Assembly (NCBI GenBank): GCA_949156565.1
Contig: CASCZI010000003.1
Coordinates: forward strand, 1 to 64,000
Origin: an uncultured Alphaproteobacteria bacterium
Lineage (GTDB): Bacteria > Pseudomonadota > Alphaproteobacteria > Rs-D84
Reading direction: 5' to 3'
DNA length: 64,000 nt
The position numbers were made by a program, and so were the translations under genes. Each line of letters opens with the position of its first letter. The stretch's first letter is position 1. This document shows, piece after piece, positions 10,181 to 19,228 of this stretch. Below the pieces are notes generated by a model. The model worked only from the letters and a program-made list of their open reading frames with translations, was not told the origin of the DNA and ran no database searches.

Positions 10181-10513
10181 ATGGCAGAAAAAAAAGTGAA
10201 TACAGAAAAGAAAATCGTGGCGACTGCGGGTATGTATGATATACTGCGTCGGCCGATTATCTCGGAAAAGGCGGCAAAACTGTCTGAATCCAACGGGATT
10301 GCGTTCGAAGTGGCGATGGATGCCACCAAAGAAGACGTTGCACGTGCGGTTCAGGCGTTGTATAATGTAAAACCGACCAAGGTCAACATTGTCGTCGCCA
10401 AAGGAAAGATTAAATCTTTCCGTGGACGGAGCAGTGGCACACAGCGCACTGTGAAAAAGGCATACGTATCTTTGCCGGCAGATGCAAAATTGGATTTGTC
10501 CGCAAACGTATAA
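10181..10513 (+). CDS. rplW: 50S ribosomal protein L23
   Basis: 110 aa. L23 sits at the tunnel exit and docks SRP and trigger factor. It has about 15 extra N-terminal residues (MAEKKVNTEKKIVATAG) before the conserved YDILRRPIISEKAAKL start, and VNIVVAKGKIKSFRGR further on. It follows rplD by 18 bases. Confidence 0.96.
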   Translation: MAEKKVNTEKKIVATAGMYDILRRPIISEKAAKLSESNGIAFEVAMDATKEDVARAVQALYNVKPTKVNIVVAKGKIKSFRGRSSGTQRTVKKAYVSLPADAKLDLSANV

Positions 10514-10584
10514 CAAAGAACAGTCATGACAGAGAATCCATTTTTGGGGATGTTAGTGTCATGATAAACAAAAGGTAAGAAAAA

Positions 10585-11418
10585 ATGGCATTAAAGCATT
10601 ACAAGCCAATGACACCGGGAACGCGCGGTTTGGTTCAAATTGACCGCAGCGAATTGCATCGTGGTGCCCCGGAAAAGTCCTTGACCGTTGGGTTAAAATC
10701 CAAGGGTGGACGTAATAATTTTGGACATGTTACGGTCATGCACCAGGGTGGTGGTCACAAGCGTAAGTATCGTTTGATTGATTTTGGACGTAAAAAAACA
10801 GATATGGCGGCCACAGTGGTTCGTTTGGAATACGATCCGAATCGCACCGCATTTATTGCATTGATTGAATATACGGATGGAACACGTTCTTATATCTTGG
10901 CGCCGCGTGATTTACGTGCCGGTGATGTTGTTATTTCGGGTGAACGCGAAGATATTAAACCGGGTAATGCAATGCCCTTGAAAAACATGCCGATCGGGAC
11001 CATTGTTCACAATGTTGAATTGAAGCCGGGTGCCGGTGGCCAGTTGGCCCGCAGTGCAGGTTGCTATGCCCAATTAATGGGTAAAGACGGCGTTTATGCC
11101 CAGATTAAAATGAACAGCGGCGAACTGCGTAAGGTTCATTCTGATTGTCGCGCCACAGTGGGCAGCGTTTCCAATCCGGATCAACGCAATGTCAACCTGG
11201 GTAAGGCTGGGCGTGCGCGTTGGTTGGGAATTCGCCCATCCGTACGCGGTATGGCGATGAATCCGAACGATCACCCGATGGGTGGTGGTAACGGTCACTC
11301 TAAGGGGCATGAACCGGTATCACGTACCGGCATCCCGGCCAAGGGTTATCGCACACGTAGCAATAAACGTACTGCAAAGATGATTATCCGCAGCAGACAT
11401 TTGGCAAAGAAGAAATAA
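10585..11418 (+). CDS. rplB: 50S ribosomal protein L2
   Basis: 277 aa. L2 is needed for subunit association and peptidyl transfer. The fold is complete, including [22 protein letters not shown] and the C-terminal [13 protein letters not shown]. In the loop normally reading MNPVDHPHGGGEG this protein has [13 protein letters not shown]: the first histidine is kept and the second is Met. The rest looks ordinary. Confidence 0.97.
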   Translation: MALKHYKPMTPGTRGLVQIDRSELHRGAPEKSLTVGLKSKGGRNNFGHVTVMHQGGGHKRKYRLIDFGRKKTDMAATVVRLEYDPNRTAFIALIEYTDGTRSYILAPRDLRAGDVVISGEREDIKPGNAMPLKNMPIGTIVHNVELKPGAGGQLARSAGCYAQLMGKDGVYAQIKMNSGELRKVHSDCRATVGSVSNPDQRNVNLGKAGRARWLGIRPSVRGMAMNPNDHPMGGGNGHSKGHEPVSRTGIPAKGYRTRSNKRTAKMIIRSRHLAKKK

Positions 11419-11425
11419 CAAAGGC

Positions 11426-11446
11426 GCCGGCGTTTGACGCGCCGGC
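11426..11446 (+). other. GC-rich hairpin between rplB and rpsS
   Basis: GCCGGCG (11426-11432) pairs with CGCCGGC (11440-11446) around a 7-base loop. It has no U-tract. It could mark mRNA processing within the S10 operon. Confidence 0.45.
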
Positions 11447-11470
11447 ACCCCAGAAAAAACGGAGTTTTTT

Positions 11471-11755
11471 ATGTCTCGTTCAGTTTGGAAAGGTCCTTAT
11501 GTTCATCCGTCAGTTTTGAAAAAGACAGCGGCGGCGAACGAAAAAAATGACCACAAGCCTATTAAGACTTGGTCACGTGGCAGCACGATTGTGCCCCCCA
11601 TGGTGGGTTTAACGTTCGAAGTTCACAACGGAAACAAATTTATCCCGGTGTCTATCGTTGAAGATATGATTGGTCACAAGTTGGGTGAATTTGCCCCGAC
11701 GCGTACGTTCAAGGGTCATGCCGCGAATAAAAAGGCCGCGGCCGCAAAGAAATAA
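11471..11755 (+). CDS. rpsS: 30S ribosomal protein S19
   Basis: 94 aa, complete, starting [18 protein letters not shown], with the [14 protein letters not shown] motif. S19 is in the 30S head beside S13. The ribosome-binding site ACGGAG precedes the ATG. Confidence 0.97.
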   Translation: MSRSVWKGPYVHPSVLKKTAAANEKNDHKPIKTWSRGSTIVPPMVGLTFEVHNGNKFIPVSIVEDMIGHKLGEFAPTRTFKGHAANKKAAAAKK

Positions 11756-11777
11756 TATATAGATAGGGTAGATAGTT

Positions 11778-12185
11778 ATGACAACGACAAGATATGGAAT
11801 CAAAGATAATCAGGTTCGTGCGTTCAATAAATATATCCGCGTCAGTCACCAGAAATTAAACCTGGTATGTGACCTGGTGCGTGGGTTACCGGTTGATCGT
11901 GCGGTTGATGTCTTGAAATTTTCGAAAAAACGCGTGGCGGGTGAAGTTTTAAAGACGCTGTTGTCTGCGGTTGCAAACGCGGAACACAACAAAAACTTGC
12001 CGGTCGAAAGCCTGTATGTCAAAGAAATTTGGTGTGGCAAGGCAATGACGTATAAGCGTATTATGCCCGGTCCACGTGGCAGTGCGCGGCCAATCCTGAA
12101 ACCGTATTCCAATTTGACAATTGTCTTGGAATCAGGTGTGGCGCCGACCAAAAAAGCGGCAAAACAGGAAAACAAAAGCAAGTAA
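11778..12185 (+). CDS. rplV: 50S ribosomal protein L22
   Basis: 135 aa. L22 lines the exit tunnel through a beta-hairpin (around WCGKAMTYKRIMPGPRGSA). It has a short N-terminal extension (MTTTRYGIKDNQ) and a lysine-rich tail. It lies 22 bases after rpsS and before rpsC. Confidence 0.97.
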   Translation: MTTTRYGIKDNQVRAFNKYIRVSHQKLNLVCDLVRGLPVDRAVDVLKFSKKRVAGEVLKTLLSAVANAEHNKNLPVESLYVKEIWCGKAMTYKRIMPGPRGSARPILKPYSNLTIVLESGVAPTKKAAKQENKSK

Positions 12186-12272
12186 GGCAACGGTACGGTG
12201 GTATGGAATGAAAATTCCTGAATAAAGTGGAAACACTTCAAGAACACCGGCCAATAAACAAGGAAAAGTAAA

Positions 12273-12974
12273 ATGGGACAGAAAGTATCGCCGATTTCAT
12301 TACGCGAATTTATCAACAAGATCACTGATTCTCGTTGGATCGCGGGCAAGAAAGATTATGCGGCGTTGTTGGCGGAAGACGTGAAAATCCGCAAATTTGT
12401 TGAAAAGAAACTGAAAAAAGCAGGTTTGGCCAAGGTGGTTATTGAACGCTTTGCCAAAAAAGTGGTGGTGACGATCCACACATCCCGTCCGGGGATGATT
12501 ATCGGTAAAAATGGGGCCGATATTGAAACGCTGCGTAATGACATCAAAAAACTGGTCAAGAATGATCAGGTTGTTGTCAATATTTATGAAGTGCGGCGTC
12601 CGGACTTAAACGCGCAATTAGTGGCGCAAAACATCGCCCAACAGATCGAAGGTCGTGTTTCGTTCAAACGTGCGATGAAAAAAGCGGTGCAGAATGCACA
12701 AAAGGCCGGTGCCCAAGGGATCAAGGTCATGTGTTCTGGTCGTTTAAATGGGGCAGAAATCGCCCGCAGCGAACAAATCCGCGAAGGACGCATTCCGTTG
12801 CACACACTGCGTGCGGACATTGATTATGCGTCGATCCAGGCCAAGACCACATACGGTGTTATTGGTGTAAAAGTTTGGATTTACACGGGTGATGTTGTGA
12901 ACAAAGAAAAACTGGCGTCTGAAATGGCAAGACCGTCTGAATACGCCGGCAGCAGCGAAAGAAAAAGCAAATAA
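12273..12974 (+). CDS. rpsC: 30S ribosomal protein S3
   Basis: 233 aa. S3 helps form the mRNA entry pore. The KH domain motif [14 protein letters not shown] and the C-terminal domain ([37 protein letters not shown]) are intact. Confidence 0.98.
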   Translation: MGQKVSPISLREFINKITDSRWIAGKKDYAALLAEDVKIRKFVEKKLKKAGLAKVVIERFAKKVVVTIHTSRPGMIIGKNGADIETLRNDIKKLVKNDQVVVNIYEVRRPDLNAQLVAQNIAQQIEGRVSFKRAMKKAVQNAQKAGAQGIKVMCSGRLNGAEIARSEQIREGRIPLHTLRADIDYASIQAKTTYGVIGVKVWIYTGDVVNKEKLASEMARPSEYAGSSERKSK

Positions 12975-13005
12975 GTCTAAAATTTAGAATTTAAGGATTT
13001 GTATC

Positions 13006-13419
13006 ATGTTAATGCCAAAGAAAACAAAATTTCGCAAACAGCACAAGGGCCGTATTCACGGCGTCGCCAAAGGTGGCAGTGAATTGGCGTTTGGGTCGTT
13101 TGGGTTAAAAGCCATGTCGCCGGAACGTATCACGGCGCGTCAGATCGAAGCCGCGCGTCGCGCCATTACCCGTCACATGAAGCGTATGGGTAAATTGTGG
13201 ATTCGCGTATTTCCCGATGTGCCGGTGACGAAAAAACCTGCCGAAGTCCGTATGGGTAAAGGTAAGGGGGCGGTAGAATATTGGATCTGTCGCGTTAAGC
13301 CGGGACGCATTATGTTCGAACTCGACGGTGTGAAACCCGAAGTTGCGTACGAAGCGTTTGCCTTGGCGGCGGCCAAATTGCCGGTCAAGACCAAGGTTGT
13401 TGAACGTAAAATGAATTAA
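13006..13419 (+). CDS. rplP: 50S ribosomal protein L16
   Basis: 137 aa, complete, starting [16 protein letters not shown] as is typical of L16. It binds near the A-site tRNA elbow. The conserved [23 protein letters not shown] segment is present in pieces. Confidence 0.98.
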   Translation: MLMPKKTKFRKQHKGRIHGVAKGGSELAFGSFGLKAMSPERITARQIEAARRAITRHMKRMGKLWIRVFPDVPVTKKPAEVRMGKGKGAVEYWICRVKPGRIMFELDGVKPEVAYEAFALAAAKLPVKTKVVERKMN

Positions 13420-13460
13420 TATCGGTGCCGTATGGCATTCGCGCAAAAAAGGTAACACAA

Positions 13461-13664
13461 ATGGCAGAAAAGAAAGTTAAAAACACAGCGGAAAAAGAAG
13501 CCTTGACAACCGAAGCGTTGCAGAGCAAATTGGTGGATCTGAAGAAAGAACAGATGAACCAACGGTTTGCCCATGTCGCGGGCCAGTTGCCCAAAACGCA
13601 TGTCATTCGCCAGACCCGTCGTGAAATCGCGCGCGTCAAGACCAAATTGAACGCCGCTAAATAA
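13461..13664 (+). CDS. rpmC: 50S ribosomal protein L29
   Basis: 67 aa, two helices with the conserved QLPKTHVIRQTRREIARVKT stretch. The ATG at 13461 follows AAAAAAGGTAAC; the upstream in-frame ATG at 13425 would add 12 unconserved residues and is rejected. L29 sits near the tunnel exit beside L23. Confidence 0.93.
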   Translation: MAEKKVKNTAEKEALTTEALQSKLVDLKKEQMNQRFAHVAGQLPKTHVIRQTRREIARVKTKLNAAK

Positions 13665-13802
13665 AGAAAACGCTTGATTTTTTCTAAATGACTGGTACAT
13701 TTGTACCCGGTGTTTTAAGACGGAAATCAGGCGTAGAAACACTAACAGGACGATTTTTTTCGGGTTTTCTGGGAAAAATCAGCAAGAGTAAGGACAAAGG
13801 TT

Positions 13803-14072
13803 ATGCCAAAACGTATACTGCAAGGAACCGTTAAAAGTACAGCAAACGACAAAACTGTTGTTGTCGAAGTGGAACGTCGTTTCCGTCATCCGCTGTATGG
13901 CAAGTTCGTGAAGCAGAATAAAAAGTACAAGGCGCACGATGAAAACAACGAATACAAAGTTGGTGACATTGTTGCGATTGAAGAACATCGTCCGATTTCC
14001 AAGACCAAGTCTTGGGTGGTCAAGGGCCGCGTTGGCGTGTCCAAAGACGGTGCCGTCGAAGTGACGGAATAA
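13803..14072 (+). CDS. rpsQ: 30S ribosomal protein S17
   Basis: 89 aa. OB-fold 30S body protein with [19 protein letters not shown] and the [15 protein letters not shown] motif. A 138-base gap from rpmC holds no gene. SD: GAGTAAGGAC. Confidence 0.96.
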   Translation: MPKRILQGTVKSTANDKTVVVEVERRFRHPLYGKFVKQNKKYKAHDENNEYKVGDIVAIEEHRPISKTKSWVVKGRVGVSKDGAVEVTE

Positions 14073-14185
14073 GCAAAGGTCGGGTTCTTTGAGGTTCGGT
14101 CCCAGATATAATCGGGGCAGGGCAGTCGGAACCCATAACAAAGCCGCGGGGGATTGCCCTGTGTGCAGGAACAAGGATTGTAGTT

Positions 14186-14560
14186 ATGATTCAGAATGAA
14201 ACAGTTATGACGGTCGCAGACAATTCTGGTGCCCGCAAAGCGATGTGCATCAAGGTGTTGGGCGGCTCTCATCGTCGTTATGCCACGGTTGGTGATAAGA
14301 TTGTGGTGGCGATCAAGGAAGCGATTCCGCGTGGTAAAGTGGCCAAGGGAACGGTTCAACGTGCGATTATTGTACGGACAAAATTTCCGGTGAAACGTGC
14401 GGATGGATCGATTATTCGGTTTGACGATAATGCGGTTGTTTTAATCAACAAAAACAACTTTGAACCCATTGGTACACGTATTTTTGGGCCAATTGCGCGT
14501 GAAGTTCGTCGTAAATACGATGTTCAGAAAATTGTGTCTTTGGCACCAGAAGTTATTTAA
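14186..14560 (+). CDS. rplN: 50S ribosomal protein L14
   Basis: 124 aa, complete ([20 protein letters not shown]; ends [10 protein letters not shown]). L14 forms part of the factor-binding side of the 50S subunit. The 113-base gap upstream carries a potential stem (CAGGGCA/TGCCCTG, about 14119-14161). Confidence 0.98.
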   Translation: MIQNETVMTVADNSGARKAMCIKVLGGSHRRYATVGDKIVVAIKEAIPRGKVAKGTVQRAIIVRTKFPVKRADGSIIRFDDNAVVLINKNNFEPIGTRIFGPIAREVRRKYDVQKIVSLAPEVI

Positions 14561-14587
14561 TCATTACCGGAATAAGAGGATAAGAAA

Positions 14588-14890
14588 ATGAAAATCAAAA
14601 AAGGCGACGAAGTCGTAGTTATTTCGGGAAAATACAAAGGGGTCAAGGGTAAAGTATTAGAAGCCCGTCCGACCGAATCACGTGTTGTTGTCGAAGGTGT
14701 TAATCGTCGCAAATGGCATGTTAAACCCACCCAGGATCAGCCGGGTCATATTATTGACCGCGAAGCGCCGTTGCACGTTTCCAATGTGGCCTTGGTCGAT
14801 CCCAAAACCAAAAAAGCGACCCGTGCCGGATTCAAAATGGATCAAGGTAAAAAGGTACGTATCGCAAAAAAATCTGGGGCGGAAATATAA
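14588..14890 (+). CDS. rplX: 50S ribosomal protein L24
   Basis: 100 aa. KOW-motif protein ([20 protein letters not shown]) that initiates 50S assembly, with the [10 protein letters not shown] segment. The ribosome-binding site AAGAGGATAAG precedes the ATG. Confidence 0.97.
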   Translation: MKIKKGDEVVVISGKYKGVKGKVLEARPTESRVVVEGVNRRKWHVKPTQDQPGHIIDREAPLHVSNVALVDPKTKKATRAGFKMDQGKKVRIAKKSGAEI

Positions 14891-14938
14891 GAATATCGGA
14901 ATCCGCTGTTACGGGTTCAAAACGTTAAGGATTAAGAA

Positions 14939-15484
14939 ATGCAAAGCAGATTGCGTGAAATTTATGAAAAAGAAATTGTACCTGAATTGATTAAAGAATT
15001 CGGATACACCAACAAATTCGCCGTGCCAAAATTGACCAAGATTGTCTTGAATATGGGTGTTGGCGAAGCGGTTTCGGATAAAAAGAAACTGGATGCGGCG
15101 GCGACTGATTTGACGATGATTGCGGGTCAAAAGTCTGTGATTACACGTGCGAAAAAGTCTATTGCGACGTATCGTCTGCGCGAAGGTCAGCCCATCGGGA
15201 CCAAGGTGACGTTGCGTGGTAAAAGAATGTATGATTTCTTGGATCGTTTAATCACGATTGCGTTACCCCGTGTTAAGGACTTTCGTGGTTTGTCGAAATC
15301 GAAATTTGATGGTCGTGGTAACTATGCCTTTGGGATCAAAGAACATTTGATTTTTCCGGAAATTTCAGTTGATAAGATTGATTCAATCCGTGGAATGGAC
15401 ATTGTTATTGCAACAACAGCCAAAACCGATGACGAAGCGCGCGCCCTGTTAACAAAAATTGGGTTACCGTTGGTCTTGAAATAA
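14939..15484 (+). CDS. rplE: 50S ribosomal protein L5
   Basis: 181 aa, complete. L5 binds 5S rRNA and contacts the P-site t[35 protein letters not shown] and [13 protein letters not shown] are typical. It starts at the ATG spanning 14939-14941. Confidence 0.98.
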   Translation: MQSRLREIYEKEIVPELIKEFGYTNKFAVPKLTKIVLNMGVGEAVSDKKKLDAAATDLTMIAGQKSVITRAKKSIATYRLREGQPIGTKVTLRGKRMYDFLDRLITIALPRVKDFRGLSKSKFDGRGNYAFGIKEHLIFPEISVDKIDSIRGMDIVIATTAKTDDEARALLTKIGLPLVLK

Positions 15485-15506
15485 GTTTTAAGCGTAAGGA
15501 AAAAAA

Positions 15507-15809
15507 ATGGCTAAATTAGCATTGATTAACAAACAGAAAAAACGGGAAAAGATGGTCGCCCAATATGCGTCTAAGCATGATGCGTTAAAGGCAAAGATGT
15601 CCATCAATTCCACCCCAGAAGAACGCAAGGAAGTCATGTTAAAAATGGCAAAATTGCCGAAAAATGCCAATAAAACACGTTTGCGTAACCGGTGCAGTGT
15701 GACCGGTCGTGCTCGCAGTTATTCACGTATGTTCGGGCTGTGCCGTCAACAATTGCGGACCATGGCCAGCGAAGGTAAATTGCCGGGTGTTCGCAAATCC
15801 AGTTGGTAA
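15507..15809 (+). CDS. rpsN: 30S ribosomal protein S14
   Basis: 100 aa. This is the long, zinc-free (C-minus) form: the RNRCSVTGRARSYSRMFGLCR region lacks the CxxC pairs of the zinc form. The N-terminal half carries LINKQKKREKMV. SD: GTAAGGA. Confidence 0.97.
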   Translation: MAKLALINKQKKREKMVAQYASKHDALKAKMSINSTPEERKEVMLKMAKLPKNANKTRLRNRCSVTGRARSYSRMFGLCRQQLRTMASEGKLPGVRKSSW

Positions 15810-15877
15810 TCGTTTAACAAAAACACAAGCTGTGGACAATGCAGCTGATACAGAAAAAACTGTATAAGGAGTAAAAT

Positions 15878-16276
15878 ATGTCATTATCACATCCGATCGG
15901 AGATATGTTGACCCGCATTCGCAATGGTCAAAATGCAGGCAAAGAATCTGTCACGATGCCGAACAGCAAACTGCGTGCGGCAGTGTTGGCGGTCTTAAAA
16001 GAAGAAGGGTTTATTACTGATTTTCATCAGGAAAAAATTGATGATCACCGTTCCAACCTGGTGGTTGATTTAAAGTATGTTGGCGGTAACGGTGCCATTC
16101 AAGAAATTTCTGTGGTATCTAAACCGGGGCGTCGTGTTTATTCCGGCAGTGCCAAAATGCCAAAAGTTTTGAACGGTTTGGGCGTGGCGATTGTGTCGAC
16201 GCCAAACGGTGTTATGACGGATCACAAGGCGCGCCTGATGAATGTTGGCGGCGAAATTTTGTGCAAGGTAATTTAA
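15878..16276 (+). CDS. rpsH: 30S ribosomal protein S8
   Basis: 132 aa. S8 binds the centre of 16S rRNA and, in enterobacteria, represses the spc operon. It starts MSLSHPIGDMLTRIRNGQ and has the C-terminal VSTPNGVMTDHKAR segment. SD: AAGGAG. Confidence 0.98.
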   Translation: MSLSHPIGDMLTRIRNGQNAGKESVTMPNSKLRAAVLAVLKEEGFITDFHQEKIDDHRSNLVVDLKYVGGNGAIQEISVVSKPGRRVYSGSAKMPKVLNGLGVAIVSTPNGVMTDHKARLMNVGGEILCKVI

Positions 16277-16312
16277 TTGCGATTCGGCAATCAGAAGAAA
16301 TAAGGAATTAAT

Positions 16313-16864
16313 ATGTCTCGTGCAGGAAAATATCCAGTTCAACTGAAAGACGGCGTCACCGTCACGGTTGTTGATAATGCCTTGGTGGTCAAGGGCCCCA
16401 AGGGCGAATTGAAAATTGCGTTGGATTCAAAACATGCCGGTTTAGTGGATGTCAAGGTTGAAGACAATGCTGTTGTGATTACCCCAAAAGATGATCAGGA
16501 CAAGGCATCACGTGCCATGTGGGGCACCATGAATCGCAATGTAAAATCGGCGGTTATTGGGGTTACGGATGGCTTTGCCAAAGAAATGTACATGAAGGGC
16601 GTTGGGTACAAGGCCTCGGTTAAGGGCAAAGAATTAATCTTGGTCGCGGGTTATTCCCATGACGTCATTATGCAGATTCCCGACGGTTTGACCGTTGAAA
16701 TGGGGGCAACGCCAACAGAATTCACGGTAAAAGGTGCGGACAAATGCCTGGTGGGGCAGTTTGCAGACAAAATCCACAAAGTGCGTAAGGCTGATCCGTA
16801 CAAGGGCAAAGGCATTTTCTATAAGAATGAAAAAGTACGCCGCAAAGAAGGTAAAAAGAAATAA
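16313..16864 (+). CDS. rplF: 50S ribosomal protein L6
   Basis: 183 aa, two alpha/beta domains, with GVGYKASVKGKELILVAGYSH and the C-terminal RKADPYKGKGIFY motif. L6 lies near the sarcin-ricin loop. Normally rplR follows at once; here a small extra ORF intervenes. Confidence 0.98.
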   Translation: MSRAGKYPVQLKDGVTVTVVDNALVVKGPKGELKIALDSKHAGLVDVKVEDNAVVITPKDDQDKASRAMWGTMNRNVKSAVIGVTDGFAKEMYMKGVGYKASVKGKELILVAGYSHDVIMQIPDGLTVEMGATPTEFTVKGADKCLVGQFADKIHKVRKADPYKGKGIFYKNEKVRRKEGKKK

Positions 16865-16877
16865 TTAGGCAGATCTG

Positions 16878-17051
16878 ATGGTCTTGGAAAGCAATATTTT
16901 TGTTAAAATTATGCCGACCGTTCTTGGTGGAATATATCTTGGGACGATGCTGGCATGGGGTGTTGGATCCCTGTGGAATTCAAAGTTCAAAAAGACTTTG
17001 AAGGAAATAGATAAGGATCGTAAGAATAATTACCAAGGCCGTCAGAAGTAA
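16878..17051 (+). CDS. 57-aa single-pass membrane peptide in the spc operon
   Basis: An ORF of 58 codons including the stop, beginning MVLESNIFVKIMP. It has one hydrophobic segment (about residues 7-32, TVLGGIYLGTMLAWGVGSLW) and a lysine-rich C-terminal tail (KFKKTLKEIDKDRKNNYQG). It starts 13 bases after the rplF stop and ends 52 bases before rplR, on the operon strand. The ribosome-binding site is weak (AGGCAG). I do not recognise the family. Its orderly position, codon use and sensible membrane topology favour a real gene, perhaps a small inner-membrane protein with a positive-inside tail. A chance ORF cannot be excluded. Confidence 0.55.
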   Translation: MVLESNIFVKIMPTVLGGIYLGTMLAWGVGSLWNSKFKKTLKEIDKDRKNNYQGRQK

Positions 17052-17103
17052 GATTTAACAAGGTCATTCCCGCTGTTACGGGAATATGAAAAAAGGAAAC
17101 GAA

Positions 17104-17460
17104 ATGTTAAAACATTTGTCAAGTGAAGAAAGACGCACACTGGCCAATCGTGGTGCGTTAAAGCGCAAGAACCCGGACAAAATCCGTTTGTCGGTTCATC
17201 GTTCGGATCGTCATATTGAAATTCAGGCGATTGATGACACGCGTGGTCACACGATTTGTGCGGCATCGTCCAAAGAAAAAGACTTTAAGGGCAAAGGATG
17301 GAATGTGGCCGGTGCCGAAATGGTTGGTGCGACATTTGCCCAACGCGTGGTAAAGGCGAAAATTGCAGACAATTGCTATTTTGATCGCGGTGGTTATCGT
17401 TATCATGGCCGGGTGAAAGCATTGTGCGAAGCAATTCGCGCCGGTGGCGTTAGAATCTAA
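17104..17460 (+). CDS. rplR: 50S ribosomal protein L18
   Basis: 118 aa. A 5S rRNA-binding protein: [38 protein letters not shown]. The ATG at 17104 follows AAAAAAGGAAAC; an upstream in-frame ATG at 17086 overlaps that site. Confidence 0.97.
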   Translation: MLKHLSSEERRTLANRGALKRKNPDKIRLSVHRSDRHIEIQAIDDTRGHTICAASSKEKDFKGKGWNVAGAEMVGATFAQRVVKAKIADNCYFDRGGYRYHGRVKALCEAIRAGGVRI

Positions 17461-17481
17461 ATGGAATTACGGAGTTTACAA

Positions 17482-18045
17482 ATGGCACGTTTTGATGATA
17501 AAAATTTACAGGCGGAAAGCAATCTGGTAGATAAGTTAGTTTCTATCAATCGCGTTTCCAAAACGGTTAAGGGCGGTCGTAACATGTCTTTTTCGGCCTT
17601 GGTCGTGGTTGGCGACAAGGCGGGTAAAGTTGGTTTTGGCAAAGGGAAAGCACTGGAAGTGCAATCAGCCGTTCAAAAGGCAACCAAAGCCGCCAAGGCA
17701 AAAATGGTTCGTGTACCCTTAAAAGAAGGACGTACATTGCATCATGATGTCGCCGCCAAATATGGCGCCAGCAAATTGGTCGTTCGCAGTGCGGTTCCCG
17801 GTACCGGAATTATCGCGGGTGGGGCATTGCGTGCGGTTTTTGAATGTCTGGGGGTTCAAGACGTTGTGGTTAAATCCCAAGGATCAAATAATCCAAACAA
17901 TATGATTCGTGCGGCGTTTTTAGCGTTTGCGAAAATGAATTCACCCAAAACGGTTGCGGCGCGTCGCGGCAAAACAGTTGCAGAAATCATTGCAGGGCGC
18001 GATGGCAAAAAGGCCGATAGCGCGGACAATGGTGACAACAAATAA
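17482..18045 (+). CDS. rpsE: 30S ribosomal protein S5
   Basis: 187 aa. S5 is a decoding-fidelity protein. [29 protein letters not shown] and [16 protein letters not shown] are conserved. The ATG at 17482 follows a GGAG site. An ATG at 17461, directly after the rplR stop, would add seven residues and is the alternative start. Confidence 0.97.
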   Translation: MARFDDKNLQAESNLVDKLVSINRVSKTVKGGRNMSFSALVVVGDKAGKVGFGKGKALEVQSAVQKATKAAKAKMVRVPLKEGRTLHHDVAAKYGASKLVVRSAVPGTGIIAGGALRAVFECLGVQDVVVKSQGSNNPNNMIRAAFLAFAKMNSPKTVAARRGKTVAEIIAGRDGKKADSADNGDNK

Positions 18046-18093
18046 TGGTGTTATCCGGGTATTCCGGTGACACAAAGACGGAGTGTTTGAATT

Positions 18094-18270
18094 ATGGCAA
18101 AAGTAATTGTAAAACAAATTAAAAGCATCATTGGCCGCCCAGAATCCCAGCGTAAGGTCTTAAAGGCTATGGGATTGGGTCGGATTGGTCAATCCAAAGA
18201 ATTGGTTGATACACCGGCGGTGCGCGGCATGATTGAAAAGGTTTCGCATCTGATCGAAGTTGCGGAATAA
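18094..18270 (+). CDS. rpmD: 50S ribosomal protein L30
   Basis: 58 aa (MAKVIVKQIKSIIGRPESQR, then LVDTPAVRGMIEKVSHLIEV). A small ferredoxin-like 50S protein, in its usual place between rpsE and rplO. It is short but unmistakable. SD: ACGGAG. Confidence 0.95.
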   Translation: MAKVIVKQIKSIIGRPESQRKVLKAMGLGRIGQSKELVDTPAVRGMIEKVSHLIEVAE

Positions 18271-18423
18271 TTTGAGTTAAACCGAGTATGGGGCGCATGC
18301 CCCATGCGATTTAAGAGCCCTTAGGGTTCATAGGATAAAAGAATAGAAAGATGAAACCACGCGCATAAGCAAGGGTTCATTGAATTTCTGGAAATCCTAT
18401 AGAGGAATAAAAAGGATAGTAAA

Positions 18424-18882
18424 ATGAAACTGAATGCATTAATGGATAATTTGGGCGCACGCAGCAACGTTAAACGCGTGGGTCGTGGTATTGGGTCAGG
18501 CATGGGAAAAACATCTGGCCGTGGAAACAAGGGGCAAAAGGCACGCAGTGGATCGCGCAAACAGGCGACGTTCCAAGGGGGCCAGATGCCGATTTTGCGT
18601 CGTTTCCCGAAATTCGGTTTCAACAATCCTTTTGCCAAGGAATATGCGACCATCAACCTGGGCGATATTGAAAAATTCATTGCCGCCGGTAAAATTGATG
18701 CCAAGGCGCCGATCACCATTGACACGTTATTGGATGCCAAAGTTATTAACCGTCGGATGTCAGGATTGAAAGTTTTGGCCAAGGGTGAAATTAAATCCAA
18801 AGTTGAAATTGTAGCCGACAAGTGGTCCAAAGCAGCCGAAGCCGCGATTGTCAAGGCGGGTGGGTCGATCAAAGCGAAATAA
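18424..18882 (+). CDS. rplO: 50S ribosomal protein L15
   Basis: 152 aa. The Gly/Arg-rich N-terminal extension (GRGIGSGMGKTSGRGNKGQK, RSGSRKQATFQGGQMP) and C-terminal domain are typical. A 153-base gap from rpmD contains a GGGGCGCATGCCCC palindrome near 18290-18303 and no gene. Just downstream is an extra ORF before secY. Confidence 0.97.
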   Translation: MKLNALMDNLGARSNVKRVGRGIGSGMGKTSGRGNKGQKARSGSRKQATFQGGQMPILRRFPKFGFNNPFAKEYATINLGDIEKFIAAGKIDAKAPITIDTLLDAKVINRRMSGLKVLAKGEIKSKVEIVADKWSKAAEAAIVKAGGSIKAK

Positions 18883-18884
18883 TA

Positions 18885-19223
18885 ATGAATATGACACCAC
18901 GTGAATTTGTTGTACGTATACAGCCTGTGTTGTTTCGCGGAATAACACAGAATGTCGCAGATGACGTGGTGTCGCAAAAGCCTGAAACGGTGGTAGAACG
19001 TATCAGACCGTTTATCCAGGGTGATCAAGATTTCGTTAATTTATGGCCTTTTTATCCCAGGTACGTTGATTTTGTATCAGGGCGTTATGGACGACATATC
19101 AACCGGATTTTAGTCATGCAATGTTTGCAGGAATTGTTCGAAAGAGCGACGCGCGAAATCTCGCTTAAACAAAAGCACGTGGTTCTGCAACGGGTGCTAA
19201 AAGATCTTTTTGTGGAGAGATAA
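18885..19223 (+). CDS. 112-aa unknown protein between rplO and secY
   Basis: The ATG at 18885 starts 2 bases after the rplO stop, and the stop is 5 bases before secY, so the gene should be translationally coupled in the operon. The product (MNMTPREFVVRIQP..., ending VVLQRVLKDLFVER) appears largely helical, with many Val, Arg and Phe, and has no signal peptide or membrane segment. I recognise no domain; the usual operon has no gene here. The tight spacing argues strongly that it is real and co-expressed with ribosomal proteins and SecY. A role in translation or export is only a guess from position. Confidence 0.72.
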   Translation: MNMTPREFVVRIQPVLFRGITQNVADDVVSQKPETVVERIRPFIQGDQDFVNLWPFYPRYVDFVSGRYGRHINRILVMQCLQELFERATREISLKQKHVVLQRVLKDLFVER

Positions 19224-19228
19224 GGGAA

